Assembly (NCBI RefSeq): GCF_022699665.1
Contig: NZ_JALDNB010000014.1
Location: forward strand, 1 to 64,000
DNA from: Chryseobacterium aahli
Lineage (GTDB): Bacteria; Bacteroidota; Bacteroidia; Flavobacteriales; Weeksellaceae
Length of the DNA: 64,000 nucleotides
Direction: 5' to 3'
In this document: piece by piece, positions 44,110 through 52,711 of the stretch
How positions within the stretch are numbered: position 1 is the first letter of the stretch
Layout of the letters: each line of letters begins with the position of its first letter
Program-made: the position numbers and the translations under genes
The notes under the pieces: generated by a model
The model's input: the letters and a program-made list of their open reading frames with translations, nothing else
What the model was told of the DNA's origin: nothing
Database searches by the model: none

Positions 44110-44713
44110 TTTTCGTTTCCCAGAATTCTTTAATAATCAATTTGATATTTTTAAATGTGCTTGGAAAGACTTCCGCTTCAATCTGTGAAGTGTTTTTCCA
44201 GGCAACTTCTGTGATACCTTCTTCCAATTGTGGTTTTGAGGTATCTTCACCATCGAAGTTCATTTCGAACCAATGCGTGTACTTTAGAACTCTGTCACCA
44301 TTTCTTTCGATATAAATATGGTAAGTGGTATTGATGAAATCCAGAAGTTCAACATTTTGTAAATTGGTTTCTTCTTCAATTTCACGCACGGCAGATTCTT
44401 CACGAGATTCACCTTTTTCCATTTTACCTTTTGGCAGATCCCATTTTCCTAATCTTTTGATGAAAAGGATATCTCCATTCGGTCTGTTGACAATGCCACC
44501 AGCAGCTTCAATAATTCTGAAAAGTTTTTTAAATTCTTTCCAAATTTCGTCAATCTGTTCTCCGTAAACATTCAGTTCTTTCACCGAAGTATTTTGAAGA
44601 AGGTCAAGCGCTATCTCTAAAGTTGTGAAACTTTCATATTTCAGAGTTTTTTCTAAGGCTTCAGACTGCTTAGAGAGTAATAATTTTTTTTCGTTCACAA
44701 AAACTTTATACAT
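44102..44713 (-). CDS. NUDIX hydrolase
   Basis: A protein of 203 residues when started at 44713 (MYKVFVNEKKLL). NUDIX hydrolases cleave nucleoside-diphosphate-linked substrates. The box starts GKMEKGESREESAVREIEEETNL and fits G-x5-E-x7-REUxEExGU, but the last Gly is Asn. An N-terminal extension of 70 residues precedes it. The substrate is not readable. The 44776 frame is rejected: it begins in the coding start of the next gene, and a TATTTTTG box supports 44713. Confidence 0.9.
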   Translation of the reverse strand: MYKVFVNEKKLLLSKQSEALEKTLKYESFTTLEIALDLLQNTSVKELNVYGEQIDEIWKEFKKLFRIIEAAGGIVNRPNGDILFIKRLGKWDLPKGKMEKGESREESAVREIEEETNLQNVELLDFINTTYHIYIERNGDRVLKYTHWFEMNFDGEDTSKPQLEEGITEVAWKNTSQIEAEVFPSTFKNIKLIIKEFWETKTK

Positions 44714-44738
44714 TTGTAGGAATTTAAATACAAAAATA
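44709..44738. promoter_or_regulatory. Crossed divergent promoters between the NUDIX and SRPBCC genes
   Basis: On the plus strand TACATTTG (44709..44716) overlaps the start codon of the minus-strand NUDIX gene. On the minus strand TATTTTTG (44731..44738) lies just before the plus-strand SRPBCC ATG. Both predicted transcription starts fall near 44722, so the two RNA polymerases would face each other and exclude one another. Confidence 0.55.
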
Positions 44739-44744
44739 AAAAAA

Positions 44745-45134
44745 ATGAATTTAGAAGGACGAAAAATTGTTGTCAATAAATCATCTAAAGAGTTATCTGA
44801 GTTGCTAAAAACACCAGAAAATTACAAAGATTTTATGCCAGACGGTCTTCAGAAGTTTGAAAGCAGAGAAGATGGGTTCAAATTCGGACTTCAGGGCATG
44901 CCCGAAATCGCTTTAAAGATTGACGAAGTGACCGAAGAAAAGGCAGTTTTAAAATCTGCAAGTTCAAGTTTAGATTTTACATTGCTGGCAACTTTAAAAG
45001 CGCTGAATGAAAATCAGACGGAAGTTCAGATGCTTTTTGAAGGAAAATTCAATCCTTTCATCAAAATGATGGTTGAGAAACCGCTTCAGAATTTCATCAA
45101 TACCTTAACGGATAAGATTGAGGCTTATAAATAA
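44745..45134 (+). CDS. SRPBCC/START-like protein
   Basis: A protein of 129 residues with a helix-grip-type fold: EGRKIVVNKSSKELSELLKTPENYKDFMP opens, LQGMPEIALKIDEVTEEKAVLKS gives the central strands, and FNPFIKMMVEKPLQNFINTLTDKIEAY is the long C-terminal helix. SRPBCC domains bind hydrophobic ligands. No function is known for this group. The internal ATG at 44745 is chosen over 44625 because the earlier codons lie antisense to NUDIX. Confidence 0.8.
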   Translation: MNLEGRKIVVNKSSKELSELLKTPENYKDFMPDGLQKFESREDGFKFGLQGMPEIALKIDEVTEEKAVLKSASSSLDFTLLATLKALNENQTEVQMLFEGKFNPFIKMMVEKPLQNFINTLTDKIEAYK

Positions 45135-45138
45135 GATT

Positions 45139-45166
45139 AAAACCTTCAGAAATGAAGGTTTTTTTA
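45139..45166 (+). terminator. Terminator with a GAAA tetraloop
   Basis: A 10-bp stem AAAACCTTCA/TGAAGGTTTT with a GAAA loop and six Ts. It also touches the stop of the convergent anmK. Confidence 0.88.
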
Positions 45167-46210
45167 TGCAATCATTCCAGAGCTATGATCAGAATTGCTC
45201 CCAGTTGCAGAAGAGAGAACATTAATCTCCCCACTCATTCTTAAAACTCCCATAAAAGCAAAAATTAAAGCTTCTTTAAAATCGATAATCTCCTTTTCGG
45301 GGATAATGATTTCTGAATTGGTTTTTTCTTTAATTTTTTCAATTAAATAAGAATTGTACGTTCCGCCGCCAGTAAATAGAACTTTCTTTAATTGATACTG
45401 ATTGAGAACTATTGAGATTTGTTCTGCCGCATGTCCTGTAAATGTTGCTAAAATATCTTTTGAATCTAAACCTTCAAATAATGGAAATATATTTTCGTTA
45501 CACCATTCAATTCCCAATGATTTTGGGTGAGATTGGCTGTAGAAATCTAATGAATTAAGTTTGTTCAGTAATTCCGTATCTATTTTTCCTTGCTTCGCTA
45601 AATCTCCGTTTATATCGAAATTCTGATTGAAGTTTTGAGCTAATTTATTTAAAACAATATTAACGGGAGCGATATCAAAAGCGATTCTTTTGTCGTTTAA
45701 TTTTAATGAAATATTAGAGAAGCCTCCAAGGTTAAGACACGCATTGTATTCTGAAAATAGGAATTCATCACCAATCGGAACTAATGGAGCTCCATTTCCA
45801 CCCATTAAAACATCCTGAGAGCGAAAATCGTAAACTACGGGTAAACCTGTCTCAATTTTAATTGCCCGTCCGTCACCAATCTGTAAAGTGAATTTCTTCT
45901 GAGGCTGATGAAATACGGTATGGCCATGTGATGCGATGAAATCAATGTTTTCAAGATTATATTTTTCGATAAAACTTTTTACAGATTTTCCTAAGTAAAA
46001 TCCGTATTCAGAATGAAGTTCGAGAAGCTCTTCTGCGGATAAATGGATTGAGTTTCTAAGCTTATTTTCCCATTTTTCAGAGTAGAGAAGGGTTTCGGCT
46101 TGTAAGATTTCAAATTCCCAAACAGAATTTTGTTTTTCAAACTTTGCCAGGCAGATATCCAAACCGTCTAAGCTTGTTCCGGACATCAATCCTATTGCTT
46201 GAAAAATCAT
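45164..46210 (-). CDS. anmK: Anhydro-N-acetylmuramic acid kinase
   Basis: A protein of 348 residues. AnmK phosphorylates and opens 1,6-anhydroMurNAc during peptidoglycan recycling. The opening IGLMSGTSLDGLDICL and ASHGHTVFHQP and FDIAPVNIVLN and FTGGGTYNSYL are ASKHA-fold AnmK signatures. Length fits the family. It is the last gene of a run with lptC and the beta-barrel gene. Gap to lptC is 12 nt. Confidence 0.93.
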   Translation of the reverse strand: MIFQAIGLMSGTSLDGLDICLAKFEKQNSVWEFEILQAETLLYSEKWENKLRNSIHLSAEELLELHSEYGFYLGKSVKSFIEKYNLENIDFIASHGHTVFHQPQKKFTLQIGDGRAIKIETGLPVVYDFRSQDVLMGGNGAPLVPIGDEFLFSEYNACLNLGGFSNISLKLNDKRIAFDIAPVNIVLNKLAQNFNQNFDINGDLAKQGKIDTELLNKLNSLDFYSQSHPKSLGIEWCNENIFPLFEGLDSKDILATFTGHAAEQISIVLNQYQLKKVLFTGGGTYNSYLIEKIKEKTNSEIIIPEKEIIDFKEALIFAFMGVLRMSGEINVLSSATGSNSDHSSGMIA

Positions 46211-46222
46211 GATTATAGAAAT

Positions 46223-46816
46223 TTATTTTTTAGACTCGGCGATTTTACTCTTGCTGATATCAAGATCACCGGAATTGTTGTAGAATGTGTATTCTGAGAA
46301 ATCATCTTTTGCGGTCATCCCATTGGCACCTACCAAAACAGAACCGTCTGCAGTGGTTGTGTAAACAGTGTCTTTTGTGTAGATTCTATTCTTTTTTTTG
46401 TTCCAAAAAACACTTTGTGTGGCAAATCTCTGTCCGTCACTCGTTAAGATTTTCACATCACCTCTTGCTTCATAAAACTGCTTGTATTCGTAGATTTTGG
46501 CATACTTTGCAGTGATATTTCCTGGTTTTTTAGGGTTTTTCTTATCAAAGAACTCTATTTTCATTCCTCGTCTTGCTATGGTATAAGGACTGTCAATTAA
46601 TTGATATTGCTCGATGATAGGAGCTGTTGCTTTCAATGTCACAAACCCTGAATCTCTCTGAACGATTTTGGCATTATTAATAATCTGAGAAGGGAAATTC
46701 TTGCTCAGATTTTCGTTTTGCTTTGTCATGTCCTCTTCGCAAGATGTGAATACAAAAAATATAGCACAACTAAAAAGGTATGCTATATTTTTATATTTAT
46801 TGAAATTCAATTTCAT
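46223..46816 (-). CDS. lptC: LPS export protein LptC (lipoprotein form)
   Basis: A protein of 197 residues when started at MKLNFNKYKN (46816), with lipobox FTSC (Cys26). In Bacteroidota LptC is commonly a lipoprotein. The OstA-like beta-jellyroll is seen in GFVTLKATAPIIEQYQ, PGNITAKYAKIYEYKQ and GQRFATQSVFWNKKKNRIYTKD. It helps move LPS from the inner membrane towards the outer. The longer frame (46855) starts inside the previous gene. Confidence 0.88.
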   Translation of the reverse strand: MKLNFNKYKNIAYLFSCAIFFVFTSCEEDMTKQNENLSKNFPSQIINNAKIVQRDSGFVTLKATAPIIEQYQLIDSPYTIARRGMKIEFFDKKNPKKPGNITAKYAKIYEYKQFYEARGDVKILTSDGQRFATQSVFWNKKKNRIYTKDTVYTTTADGSVLVGANGMTAKDDFSEYTFYNNSGDLDISKSKIAESKK

Positions 46817-46817
46817 T

Positions 46818-48095
46818 TTAGTTATAAAGATTTTTTCTAAACCATCTATCAGCAAAATTGAATCCTACTCTTAGGTTAATAAAATTCTGATTAATCAGAT
46901 TGTCTTTTACAGTTCCTCTTTTTCCAAGTTCAACCCCAATTTCAAGACCACTCATTCTGGTGATGCTGCTGGTTTTGAATGGAAGCATTACTCCGGCAGA
47001 AACCCCAAATTTATTGATGTTGTTTCCGGCAATTTCCAGATTTCCTTTTTCATAGAAAGCACCGTAACGGTAAACTATTCTTGAGAAATAACTTCTGAAG
47101 TTATTGTAGTTTGGAAGATACCAACCACCCGCAGAAACTCTGTAAGAATCATTAAAATCAAAAGTATTTCCGAAGTAACTAACTGTTTCTCCTTTTTTAT
47201 AATCTAACTGCGCAGAAACAAACCATTGATTCTCGCTTCCGTAACCTGCACCCAAAGATGCTTGTAAAGGTAAAAGGTTTTTAGAACTTGTACTTTTAGA
47301 TTCGATTGTAGTTTGCCCTGCTTTTACATTTCCGTCAGTATAGTAATATGTGCTGTTCAGATATTCTGAAGACATATCGCTAGTATTACCAAAAGTAGCT
47401 GTAGCACCTAAAGTCAACTTACGGTCTGTACTTGTATTTAGCTTTTGATAGCTTGTTCCTAAAGTGAAATTTAGGTTTTTGATTTTGTTTTTAGTTTCGT
47501 AGCCGTTGATTAGCTCAGCGGTAGAAGTTGTGAATTCATTGGTGTCATATAAACTTCCAAAATACAAGTTGGCACGGGCACCCACTGCAAATTCTGAATT
47601 TATTTTATATGAAAGAGCCAGCTGCGCAGTGTTCAAAGTTCCGCTACCTGTGAAACGATTTCCGTAAACCGTTCCGTCTGCCATTGTTTCTGTATGAACG
47701 ATGTCATAACTTTTTGAACTGTATGGCTGATACAAAAGTCCCATTTTTACTTTCGAAGAAATAGGAAAAGCCAATGAGATATTAGATAAATACGTAGAAT
47801 GTTTTGTAGACTTTGTATTATTATAATCAGTTTTGAAGTAATTGTTTTCGTTGGTAGCTTCAAGCTTAATGCTTGTTAAATCGAAATTACTGTTATTAGC
47901 AGGGTTTCCGAAGTTGAAGTTACTGCTGAAGTCACTTATAAAAGCAGTCGAAATACCTCCCATTGAGGTAGTTTCAATCGTATTATCATATTTTACATCA
48001 CCAATTCCATAAGTTGCATAAGGTGAATTGCTCAAACTCTGCGCGTTAAGGAAATACCCAACCGAAATGAATGATAGTACAAAAATTTTTTTCAT
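46818..48095 (-). CDS. Outer membrane beta-barrel protein, FadL/PorV-like
   Basis: A protein of 425 residues with signal peptide (ends LNAQ). The mature sequence alternates beta strands with aromatic girdles (YGIGDVKYDNT, AQLALSYKINSEFAVGARANLYFG, ASLGAGYGSENQWFVSAQLDYKKG) and ends FINLRVGFNFADRWF, with the C-terminal aromatic of an outer-membrane barrel. The opening SNSPYATYGIGD resembles FadL/PorV-like transporters. It directly precedes lptC. Its substrate is unknown. Confidence 0.8.
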   Translation of the reverse strand: MKKIFVLSFISVGYFLNAQSLSNSPYATYGIGDVKYDNTIETTSMGGISTAFISDFSSNFNFGNPANNSNFDLTSIKLEATNENNYFKTDYNNTKSTKHSTYLSNISLAFPISSKVKMGLLYQPYSSKSYDIVHTETMADGTVYGNRFTGSGTLNTAQLALSYKINSEFAVGARANLYFGSLYDTNEFTTSTAELINGYETKNKIKNLNFTLGTSYQKLNTSTDRKLTLGATATFGNTSDMSSEYLNSTYYYTDGNVKAGQTTIESKSTSSKNLLPLQASLGAGYGSENQWFVSAQLDYKKGETVSYFGNTFDFNDSYRVSAGGWYLPNYNNFRSYFSRIVYRYGAFYEKGNLEIAGNNINKFGVSAGVMLPFKTSSITRMSGLEIGVELGKRGTVKDNLINQNFINLRVGFNFADRWFRKNLYN

Positions 48096-48242
48096 TCTAG
48101 ATTTTTAAAATAATGCGCAAATATCTTAAATATTAATGAATTGTAAAAATTTACTGAGGTTAAAGTTTGTTAAGGGGTTTTTATGATGAATTGTCAATCG
48201 TGAATTGGCTTTGTCATTAATTTTTTATCATTAGTAATAAAT

Positions 48243-48280
48243 TCACAATTCATTTGTGCAGCAAAATTCACATTTCACCA
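48243..48280. repeat. Intergenic repeat R1, copy 2
   Basis: TTCACAATTCATTTGTGC then AGCAAAATTCACATTTCACC, a near copy of 28331..28370. It lies just upstream of the holB promoter, as copy 1 lies upstream of purE. Confidence 0.6.
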
Positions 48281-48304
48281 ATTTCCTTTTCCATAAAAAT
48301 CTTT

Positions 48305-48312
48305 TATCTTTG
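48305..48312 (+). promoter_or_regulatory. -7 box TATCTTTG of holB
   Basis: An exact TAnnTTTG match, then AAAC, then ATG at 48317: the 4-nt leaderless spacing. Confidence 0.6.
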
Positions 48313-48316
48313 AAAC

Positions 48317-49435
48317 ATGAATTGGGAAAACATCGCCGGACAGGAAAATCTTAAAAAACTTCTTCAGGACAGCATCACCGAAAACAGAGTGAGCCACGCC
48401 CAGCTTTTCATCGGGAAAGAAGGTTATGGCACGATGCCGCTGGTTTTGGCGTATGCAAGAGAAATCCTGAAAGGTGAAAATGAACATGCTGCTTCAAAAG
48501 TGGAACATCTAAATCACTTAGATCTTCATTTCTGTTTTCCTGTATTTACCGACAACAAAAATTCTTTAAGTAAAAATAAATTTGATCAGTTCAGAGAGAT
48601 GATTCTTGAGTCGCCTTACGCAAGTTATGATGATTGGACGGCTTTTTTAGATTCTGAAAACAAACAACTTTTTATTTCTGCAGACGAAATTGATGACCAA
48701 AACCAGAAGTTTGCTTTAAAAAGTTTCGAAGGCGGAACTAAAATCCTCATCGTTTGGCGTGCTGATAAAATGAATATTGCAGCTTCCAACAAATTTCTTA
48801 AATTTCTGGAAGAACCACCTGCAAAAACCATTATTCTATTGACAGCTGAAAATGCCGATGATATTTTGCCAACAATACTTTCCCGTACACAGATTGTCGA
48901 AGTTCCCAGAATTGCAGATGAAGATTTAAAAAGTTATCTAAAAAATAAACTGAACTCTTCAGAAGATCAGGCTAAAGCTATTACTCACGAAGCACAAGGG
49001 AATTTAAATGAAGCCATAAAGCTTTTAAATTCAGAAATTAAAAATCCTGAGTTCGAAAAACTTTTCGTGCAATGGGTTCGTGATGCATTTATGGTTAAAA
49101 AGAAACCGGAATTTCTAAAAAATATAATCATTTGGGCAAGAGAAATTGCCGGATGGAATAGGGAAAAGCAGAAAAACTTTCTCAATTATGCTTCCGAAAT
49201 TTTCAGATTGGCTCTATTACAAAATTATCAGTCTGAAGAATTAGTTTACAAAAAAATAGATGCCAACGGATTTAATTGGGCAGGTTTTTCTAAATTTATC
49301 AGTGGTGCGAATATCATCAGTATTTTAGATGAAATCAACACTGCAGATTTACATTTAACCCGAAACGGAAATCCTAAAATCGTCTGGACAGATTTAGGAA
49401 TAAAACTCTCAAGATACATTCATAAAAACTCATAG
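48317..49435 (+). CDS. holB: DNA polymerase III subunit delta'
   Basis: A protein of 372 residues. The delta' subunit is part of the clamp loader. MNWENIAGQENLKKLLQDSI is the typical opening, SHAQLFIGKEGYGTMPLVLAYA the degenerate Walker A (no Lys, as expected for a non-ATPase delta'), and KFLEEPPAKTIILLT and LPTILSRTQIVEVPRI the sensor regions, with SRT in place of the usual SRC. A C-terminal collar domain follows. It is complete. Confidence 0.92.
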   Translation: MNWENIAGQENLKKLLQDSITENRVSHAQLFIGKEGYGTMPLVLAYAREILKGENEHAASKVEHLNHLDLHFCFPVFTDNKNSLSKNKFDQFREMILESPYASYDDWTAFLDSENKQLFISADEIDDQNQKFALKSFEGGTKILIVWRADKMNIAASNKFLKFLEEPPAKTIILLTAENADDILPTILSRTQIVEVPRIADEDLKSYLKNKLNSSEDQAKAITHEAQGNLNEAIKLLNSEIKNPEFEKLFVQWVRDAFMVKKKPEFLKNIIIWAREIAGWNREKQKNFLNYASEIFRLALLQNYQSEELVYKKIDANGFNWAGFSKFISGANIISILDEINTADLHLTRNGNPKIVWTDLGIKLSRYIHKNS

Positions 49436-49463
49436 AAATTCAGACTTCGGTCTGAATTTTTTC
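49436..49463 (+). terminator. Terminator after holB with a TTCG tetraloop
   Basis: A 10-bp stem AAATTCAGAC/GTCTGAATTT with a TTCG loop, T-run after. It starts at the holB stop. Confidence 0.9.
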
Positions 49464-49603
49464 TTTTAATCTCGCAGATTTTAGATAATTTAATAACTCT
49501 GCTCAATCTGCTAGAGCCTATTGTACTATTCTGCAAATTCACAAATTATTTGTTTGATAATCAGAATCTATTTAACTGATATTTAAAATCTAAATTAAAA
49601 TTC

Positions 49604-49619
49604 AATCAAACGTTTGATT
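49604..49619. promoter_or_regulatory. Perfect 16-bp palindrome AATCAAACGTTTGATT: candidate TetR operator
   Basis: AATCAAAC and GTTTGATT are exact reverse complements with no spacer. The site contains the TTTG used as -33 element (49613..49616), 20 nt before TACATTTG. It stands 46 nt before the TetR ATG. A TetR-type dimer bound here would block the promoter of its own efflux operon. Confidence 0.7.
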
Positions 49620-49644
49620 TTTGTTGAAATTCGATGTACATTTG
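49613..49644 (+). promoter_or_regulatory. Promoter of the efflux operon (TTTG-N20-TACATTTG)
   Basis: TTTG at 49613, a 20-nt gap, and TACATTTG at 49637..49644 give a full match to the flavobacterial promoter consensus. The -33 part lies inside the palindrome. Confidence 0.7.
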
Positions 49645-49664
49645 CACCCGAAAAACATCACATT

Positions 49665-50291
49665 ATGATTTCAAAAGAAGAAAATATATTGTTTGCTGCT
49701 GAGAAGCTTTTTGCTGAGCATGGTTTTCAGGGAACTTCTACAAGAGAAATCTCGAAAGCGGCAAATGTAAATATTTCTATGATTTCTTACTATTTCGGCT
49801 CAAAAGAAAAGTTGTATGAGAAATTAGTTGAGTATAGAATGAACGAAAGTCAGTTCTTCTCAAAAGATATTTTAGAAAGAACAGACATCAACGAATGGGA
49901 AAAAATAGAGAAGATTATAGATCAGTTTTCAGGTAGAATAAGGCATCATAAATGTTTCTACAGGATCATGCAAAGAGAGCAGCTTCACACAGAAAATCCA
50001 CAGATTGTAGAATTTCTGAAGCAGACAAAACTTAGTTTTATCTCCATGTATTCAAAAATTCTGGAAAGTGGTCTTCAGAAAGGAATTTTTACTAAAAATC
50101 CACCGATTTATCTTTTGCATTCTACCGTGAGCGGTACCTTATTTTATGCGTCTAATGGAAAAGAGATGTATAAAGAATTTTTGAATAATACAGAAGATGA
50201 AGAGATTTTTGAGGAAAAATATTACACGGAACTTAATAAACATATAAAATACATTTTAAAAGACCTTTTAGGTTATGAAGAGAATAAATAA
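49665..50291 (+). CDS. TetR/AcrR family transcriptional regulator
   Basis: A protein of 208 residues when started at MISKEEN (49665). The HTH is LFAEHGFQGTSTREISKAANVNISMISYYFGSKEKLYEKL, the TetR consensus with the YYFGSKE tail. The ligand domain carries the C-terminal TetR_C-like helices. It is the first gene of the efflux operon and presumably its repressor: the 16-bp palindrome is 46 nt before it. Its last 17 nt overlap the TolC-family gene. Confidence 0.93.
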   Translation: MISKEENILFAAEKLFAEHGFQGTSTREISKAANVNISMISYYFGSKEKLYEKLVEYRMNESQFFSKDILERTDINEWEKIEKIIDQFSGRIRHHKCFYRIMQREQLHTENPQIVEFLKQTKLSFISMYSKILESGLQKGIFTKNPPIYLLHSTVSGTLFYASNGKEMYKEFLNNTEDEEIFEEKYYTELNKHIKYILKDLLGYEENK

Positions 50292-51588
50292 CTCAGTTCT
50301 TGTACTGTCCCTTTTCGCAGGAATGATGTACACACACGCTCAGGAGAAAAAACAGCTCAGCCTCGATGAAGCCGTACAGCTGGGAATCCAGAACAGTAAA
50401 AGTTTAAAAATAGATGCCGCCAAAATAGAAGAAGCAACTGCCGACCTTTTGGCTGCAAAGAACAGACAGCTTCCGGAACTGAGTGTTTCGGCAAGTTATC
50501 TTTACCTTCCGATCAAACCTACTATTGACTTAAAAATTCCTGGAGTTTCATCTGCAGGAGGTCCGGAAGTTCATCAGGTCGCATACGGTTCAGCAAATTT
50601 AAGTGTGCCGATTTACAGTGGTGGAAGAATTAAATACGGAATTCAGTCTGCAAAATATCTGGTAGAAGCATCAAAATTGAGCACTGAAAATGATAAAGTT
50701 GCCATTGCTTATAATGTTGCACAGGCTTATAATAATTTATTTAAAGCCAATCAGTCAATCAAAGTTTTAGAAGAAAACCTTTCTGCTTCTCAAAAAAGAG
50801 ATGAAACTTTTCTCAAGCTTGAAAATAATGGAGTCATTGCAAGAAACGACCGTTTAAAGGCAAACCTTCAGACTTCAAACCTTGAATTACAATTATTAGA
50901 AGCAAAAAACAATTATAACATCGCCAATATCAATATGGATTTGTTACTTGGGCTTCCTGATAATACGGAAATTGAAGTAGACCAAAATTATATTGATGAA
51001 TCTGATGATGTGAAACCTGTTGATTTTTATTTAAATGAAGCAAGAGAAAACCGTAAGGATTTGCAAGCTTTAGATCAACAAAGAAAAGCGGCAGCACTGG
51101 GAACTAAATCTGCAAAGGCAGAAAATCTACCTTCTATTGCTTTCACCAGCGGTTATGTAGCAGCAGATATTCCTAAATTTTTAACGATTTATAATGCGGT
51201 TAACGTTGGAGTAGGAGTTTCTTACAATTTATCTAATCTTTGGAAAGAAAATTCAGCTTTAAAGCAATCAAAAGCGAGAGAAATGCAGTTGTCTGCAACG
51301 AATGAATTGATGAGTGACAATATTAAATTGGAAGTCAACCGAGAATATCAGAATTCAGATTATTCTAAAAAGAGAATCGCTGTTTTCGAAAAAGCAGCTG
51401 TTCAGGCCAATGAAAACTACAGAATCACGAAAAATAAATACGACAACGGTTTGGCAACGATGACCGAACTTTTAGATGCTGATGCAGCACAAATTGCAGC
51501 CAACGTTGGAGTAATCAATGCAAAAGCGGATGCAGCCTTAGCTTACAGAAAACTATTACAGACTACAGGAACTTTAACAATCAAATAA
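50275..51588 (+). CDS. TolC-family outer membrane efflux protein
   Basis: A protein of 437 residues with a signal peptide (ends HAQ) and two TolC repeats (about 30-220 and 225-430), each with the long coiled helices and a DLLLGLP / EAR-ENRKDLQALDQQ motif. It is the outer-membrane channel of the tripartite pump. The start overlaps tetR by 17 nt; ATG-AAG-AGA-ATA is in a different frame from tetR. It works with the HlyD and MFS genes behind it. Confidence 0.92.
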   Translation: MKRINNSVLVLSLFAGMMYTHAQEKKQLSLDEAVQLGIQNSKSLKIDAAKIEEATADLLAAKNRQLPELSVSASYLYLPIKPTIDLKIPGVSSAGGPEVHQVAYGSANLSVPIYSGGRIKYGIQSAKYLVEASKLSTENDKVAIAYNVAQAYNNLFKANQSIKVLEENLSASQKRDETFLKLENNGVIARNDRLKANLQTSNLELQLLEAKNNYNIANINMDLLLGLPDNTEIEVDQNYIDESDDVKPVDFYLNEARENRKDLQALDQQRKAAALGTKSAKAENLPSIAFTSGYVAADIPKFLTIYNAVNVGVGVSYNLSNLWKENSALKQSKAREMQLSATNELMSDNIKLEVNREYQNSDYSKKRIAVFEKAAVQANENYRITKNKYDNGLATMTELLDADAAQIAANVGVINAKADAALAYRKLLQTTGTLTIK

Positions 51589-51607
51589 AAACAGAACGAT
51601 ATCCAAA

Positions 51608-52711
51608 ATGGAAAATAACAATACTCAAGCAACTGAACCTAAAAAGAAAAAAAGTTTAGTTTTCCCCATTATTTTAGCGGTCATCATCGTCGTAGGCGGA
51701 ATCTACGGATACAGAACGTATTCTTACGGACAGATCCACGAAGAGACCGATGACGCTCAAATTGCTTCTAATATGAATCCTGTAATTTCTAAAATTTCAG
51801 GGTATGTGGCAGAAGTGAAAGTAAAAGACAACCAGTTTGTGAAAAAAGGTGATACTTTGGTGATTTTAGATAATAAAGATCAGAAAATGGCTTTGGAACA
51901 AGCTCAGGCAGCTTTATCAACAGCTAAAAGCAATATTTCATCTGCTCAGTCTTCTACCAACGCTACTTCAAAAAACATCAGCAGTTCGCAAGCTGCAGTA
52001 GCAACGGCAAATGCACAAATTGAAGCAGCAAAAGTGAACGTTTGGAAAACTTCTCAGGATTTAAAAAGATATTCAGTTTTAGTAAAAGATCACTCGATTA
52101 CAGAACAGCAATATGAGCAAGCTTTGGCTGCGAAACAGTCTGCAGATAAGCAATTACAAGTTTTAGTAGATACAAGAAATCAGATTGCACAACAAACAGG
52201 AATTGCATCTTCACAAACTGAAGCAAGTTCGCAGCAGATTTCAGTTGCCGGTTCGGTAGCGAAACAGAGAGAAGTGGATGTAGAAAGTGCAAGATTAAAT
52301 CTTTCTTACACCATAATCACAGCACCGGAAGATGGTTTTGTAGGAAAAATTCCTATTCAGGCAGGACAGTTTTTGCAGGCAGGTTCTCAGTTATTCAGTT
52401 TAGTTAAAAACGATCAGAAATGGGTAATTGCCAACTTCAAAGAAACTCAGGTCGCTAAAATGGTGGAAGGACAGAAAGTGAAAATCGAGATCGATGCTTT
52501 TCCAGATACAGATTTTGAAGGTGTTGTAAGTTCATTCTCTCCTGCGACAGGATCTACATTCTCAATTTTGCCTCCAGATAACGCAAGTGGAAACTTTGTG
52601 AAAGTTGTGCAGAGACTTCCAATAAAAATCGATTTCGTAAAATTGGATCCAAATATTGCCAAAAGATTGAGAACAGGAATGAATGTGAAAGCAGAAGTTT
52701 CTTTGAAATAA
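51608..52711 (+). CDS. HlyD/EmrA-type membrane fusion protein
   Basis: A protein of 367 residues. One N-terminal helix (about 16-34) is followed by a periplasmic adaptor: YSYGQIHEETDDAQIASNMNPVISKISGYVAEVKVKDNQFV is the lipoyl-like barrel entrance, then a long Ala/Gln/Ser-rich coiled coil (about 85-210) and LSYTIITAPEDGFVGK closing the lipoyl domain. The TDDAQIA motif is typical of EmrA. It bridges the MFS pump and the TolC channel. Confidence 0.93.
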   Translation: MENNNTQATEPKKKKSLVFPIILAVIIVVGGIYGYRTYSYGQIHEETDDAQIASNMNPVISKISGYVAEVKVKDNQFVKKGDTLVILDNKDQKMALEQAQAALSTAKSNISSAQSSTNATSKNISSSQAAVATANAQIEAAKVNVWKTSQDLKRYSVLVKDHSITEQQYEQALAAKQSADKQLQVLVDTRNQIAQQTGIASSQTEASSQQISVAGSVAKQREVDVESARLNLSYTIITAPEDGFVGKIPIQAGQFLQAGSQLFSLVKNDQKWVIANFKETQVAKMVEGQKVKIEIDAFPDTDFEGVVSSFSPATGSTFSILPPDNASGNFVKVVQRLPIKIDFVKLDPNIAKRLRTGMNVKAEVSLK

